Part shown: one piece after another, positions 61,843 to 64,000 of the stretch
How positions within the stretch are numbered: position 1 is the first letter of the stretch
Layout of the letters: each line of letters starts with the position of its first letter
From: Gracilaria gracilis
Lineage: Eukaryota; Rhodophyta; Florideophyceae; Gracilariales; Gracilariaceae
Reading direction: 5' to 3'
Assembly (NCBI GenBank): GCA_030374805.1
Contig: JARGSG010000013.1
Coordinates: forward strand, 744,001-808,000
DNA: 64,000 nt
Translations under genes and position numbers: made by a program
Notes under the pieces: generated by a model
Told to the model about the DNA's origin: nothing
Seen by the model: only the letters and a program-made list of their open reading frames with translations
Database searches by the model: none

Positions 61843-64000
61843 ATCGATGAGAATAGAAGAAACCACGAGCGAAAGTCAGGGAGCAAAGATGGAGGTTAAT
61901 TCTCAAGTTAGATTCAGAAGTAGAGGAACACCGCATGGGTGCTTCGAACGATCAATGATAACGACGGCTATCTGCCTCGTTCATCGTTGAGGAGGGCCCT
62001 AATGTGGGGACAGGGCGTTCTCTGGTAAACAACAGGACAAGCCCTTTGACTTGACGCCATCAGCTAACTCTTTGGATTTCCTTGCTGACACAAGCAAGGA
62101 AAGATTACGATGAGCAACAATCAACAATCGCAAGCTGAAATTTCGTAGTAGAGGATCTTTTCGGGACTGAACTGTATCTCGAAGACAAAGCTGATATCAT
62201 CCAACAAGATGAACGTTGGTTAGCGCAACATGAACCTCCTGGGTTCGTCCACCTATGAGATTTGAATTGCTGACAAAGCAACAATTACGGAACGATCAAA
62301 TTCAGCAAAGGAGAAGCAGAGGGAGACCGCTACCGCCGTGAAAACTGTACAATGTACAGTGTACATGTGCTTTGTTGGACAAGTGAGCTTGCTTGGTCAG
62401 TTTTCTGTGACAATGTTTAGTCAATAACCAATGCATCACTTCAATTATGTTCTATGGCACTCGTGCTCGGGGCTGTAGTTGTGGCATCCTAATGGAATGA
62501 GTCATAACTCCTTGACAAACTGTTCGGCATTTTATCATACTTCGAACTCACGTTTACAAAAACGAAATCTTTCCATGTACGTGTGAGTTCGAAATACGAT
62601 CATATTGAGATCTTACGGTCAATTATATTCGACGCTGCTATTGTCATAAGGTTGGATTCTGTTAGTCAGAAATCTTCAAGAACATTTTAAAAACGGGCAA
62701 CCTAAGAGGACCAACACTTCCGACATAGAATTAAACGATTCCAACGATGAATCATGTTTCCAAGTTGATGACATCCAATATCACAATTCGGACAACTCGA
62801 AAGCAAGCATGGACAAGTTTTCCCTGGTCAAACCCAACCGTTGTATAGTCGAAGAGGACCCTGCACGGGTTCGCACGGCAGGCGTGCAAATACAAGTTTG
62901 ATTCTACCTTGCAGGAAAACTCTCTCCAAGGGGTGCAACAGAGAAAAAGAGAAACACTTCCATCGTGTAGGAAACAGCTCTTGCAGAGCTGTATATACAC
63001 GCTGTCCATTCCACAACGTGTGATAAAGCAACAACACCCCGTAATTCAGGAGTTATCCATTTGCCCTCGCAGCTCCTCGACGCGATTCTGATTAACTTGC
63101 GGTCATCAACTTAACTTTCCACGATCTTACAGACAATGGGTGCAGCCAAAAATTCCTTAATTCCTAGACTGGAAAGCTCCCGACGAATTGAAACGAAACA
63201 AGTAAACTGCAAAATTCTTTTCAACCAATGAGGTGAGTACATTACCCAGTGTCTTTAGAACTTCAGAAATTCTTGGATGGACCCAATCAAACCATCTCTT
63301 TGACGTTGAGCAGTGGTTACAACCAGTCCATTTCATAAGTCGAACGGTACAACGCTACCTGTAGCGCTCCTAAGGTTATCGCGAAGTGAAGAGCGATCCT
63401 CTTGCCGAAAGTATTAGGGGCTTGTCTGGGAATGGGTCCCATGTCATACAACTTGGAGGAAACGAGATCTAGGGTTAGACATGTACATAGATAAGCTATT
63501 GGGACTTCCGGGAATCAAAGAACGGATGTATTTGAGCATCTGTTACGGTTGGCTCTGCTGCGCCTTGAATCTTTGCTGTCCGCGGCGGGCACACATGGTG
63601 ATGTAATCGCCCGAATCGTTTTTGCAGGCAGGCCGACTCTCTCACCGTTGAGAAACACTGATCACTCGAGGTCATCCGTAGTTTGTTTACATTCAGATGA
63701 TCTTCTTTCTTCGACTCTCCCACTCCGGGGTTAGTTATCTGATCACGAGCCCTCAGAGGGGTTAACAAGGGTTGGTGAATGGGCATGGATCAGGAGCGTA
63801 TTTCTGACTGACTAAATAAGGCCTGGCATGGATACTCTTCACTGTTCTTTACTCAGCCTCGCGCTCGCTATGTACTTTACACTGCTCCACATGTGAGGGA
63901 GAGTTCTCCTAATAGTATAATGGCCATGCAATTTGGCTTAGAAATAACAAAAGTATTCGGATAGGCTGCATTACTTCTTAATATAAGACCCAAATACTGT
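61843..64000. other. Upstream region of the fusion gene; no gene recognised
   Basis: Over 2 kb with only short ORFs and no matching motifs. The first few hundred bases should hold the promoter of the fusion gene. No tRNA, repeat or element end was recognised. Confidence 0.4.

Noticed and set aside
61867-64000. Search for tRNA, rRNA or further genes
   Set aside because: Nothing resembling a cloverleaf, rRNA segment or conserved protein was found by eye; a computational scan could still find something.

Overview
This window is nuclear DNA of a eukaryote. The genes have short GT-AG introns or none, and two chromodomain-type Ty3/Gypsy elements, a Ty1/Copia element, a DIRS-like element and PIF/Harbinger-type transposases are nested in one another. 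Intron-poor genes and massive LTR-element nesting suggest an alga, perhaps a red alga; this is an inference and nothing in the window proves it.

Layout. 1-2.2 kb: relic of a Gypsy-2-type element ending in a decayed LTR. 2.85-6.98 kb: DIRS-like element (Gag-like, RT/RNase H, tyrosine recombinase; minus strand) between two 156-bp direct repeats. 8.5-13.8 kb: host-type cluster of two divergent paralogous GTPase genes (A and B) and a third gene (C). About 5.08 kb of this cluster is repeated, nearly identical, at 45.27-57.66 kb, where a young Copia element (48352-55667, identical 324-bp LTRs, TSD GAAAC) splits gene B. Copy 1 keeps A and B and has lost the end of C; copy 2 keeps C and has lost A and B.

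Between the two copies lies 13801-45265, bounded by a 21-bp inverted repeat. It holds an unknown ORF split by Gypsy-1 (15107-26627, TSD GTAGT), fragments of four host genes (EF4/LepA with introns, DNA2, a dihydroflavonol-reductase-like gene, a probable signal peptide peptidase), a HARBI1-like transposase, and a second DDE transposase split by Gypsy-2 (34240-44026, TSD GCTTT). I read it as a gene-capturing TIR transposon swollen by two LTR elements. Recombination between two copies of that transposon would explain the flanking duplication.

58.2-61.8 kb: one very long gene fusing an indoleamine 2,3-dioxygenase-like domain, an FAD/NADPH reductase and cytochrome b5. 61.9-64 kb: no gene recognised.

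Strongest observations: (i) Gypsy-2 carries an 11-bp palindromic motif, ACC-N5-GGT, about 70 times in LTRs, coding and non-coding parts, against about 2-3 expected by chance; (ii) the dioxygenase-reductase-cytochrome b5 fusion; (iii) two unrelated LTR elements each carry an antisense ORF between pol and the 3' LTR; (iv) the inverted repeat that bounds the composite and also supplies the same C-terminal tail to two truncated genes.
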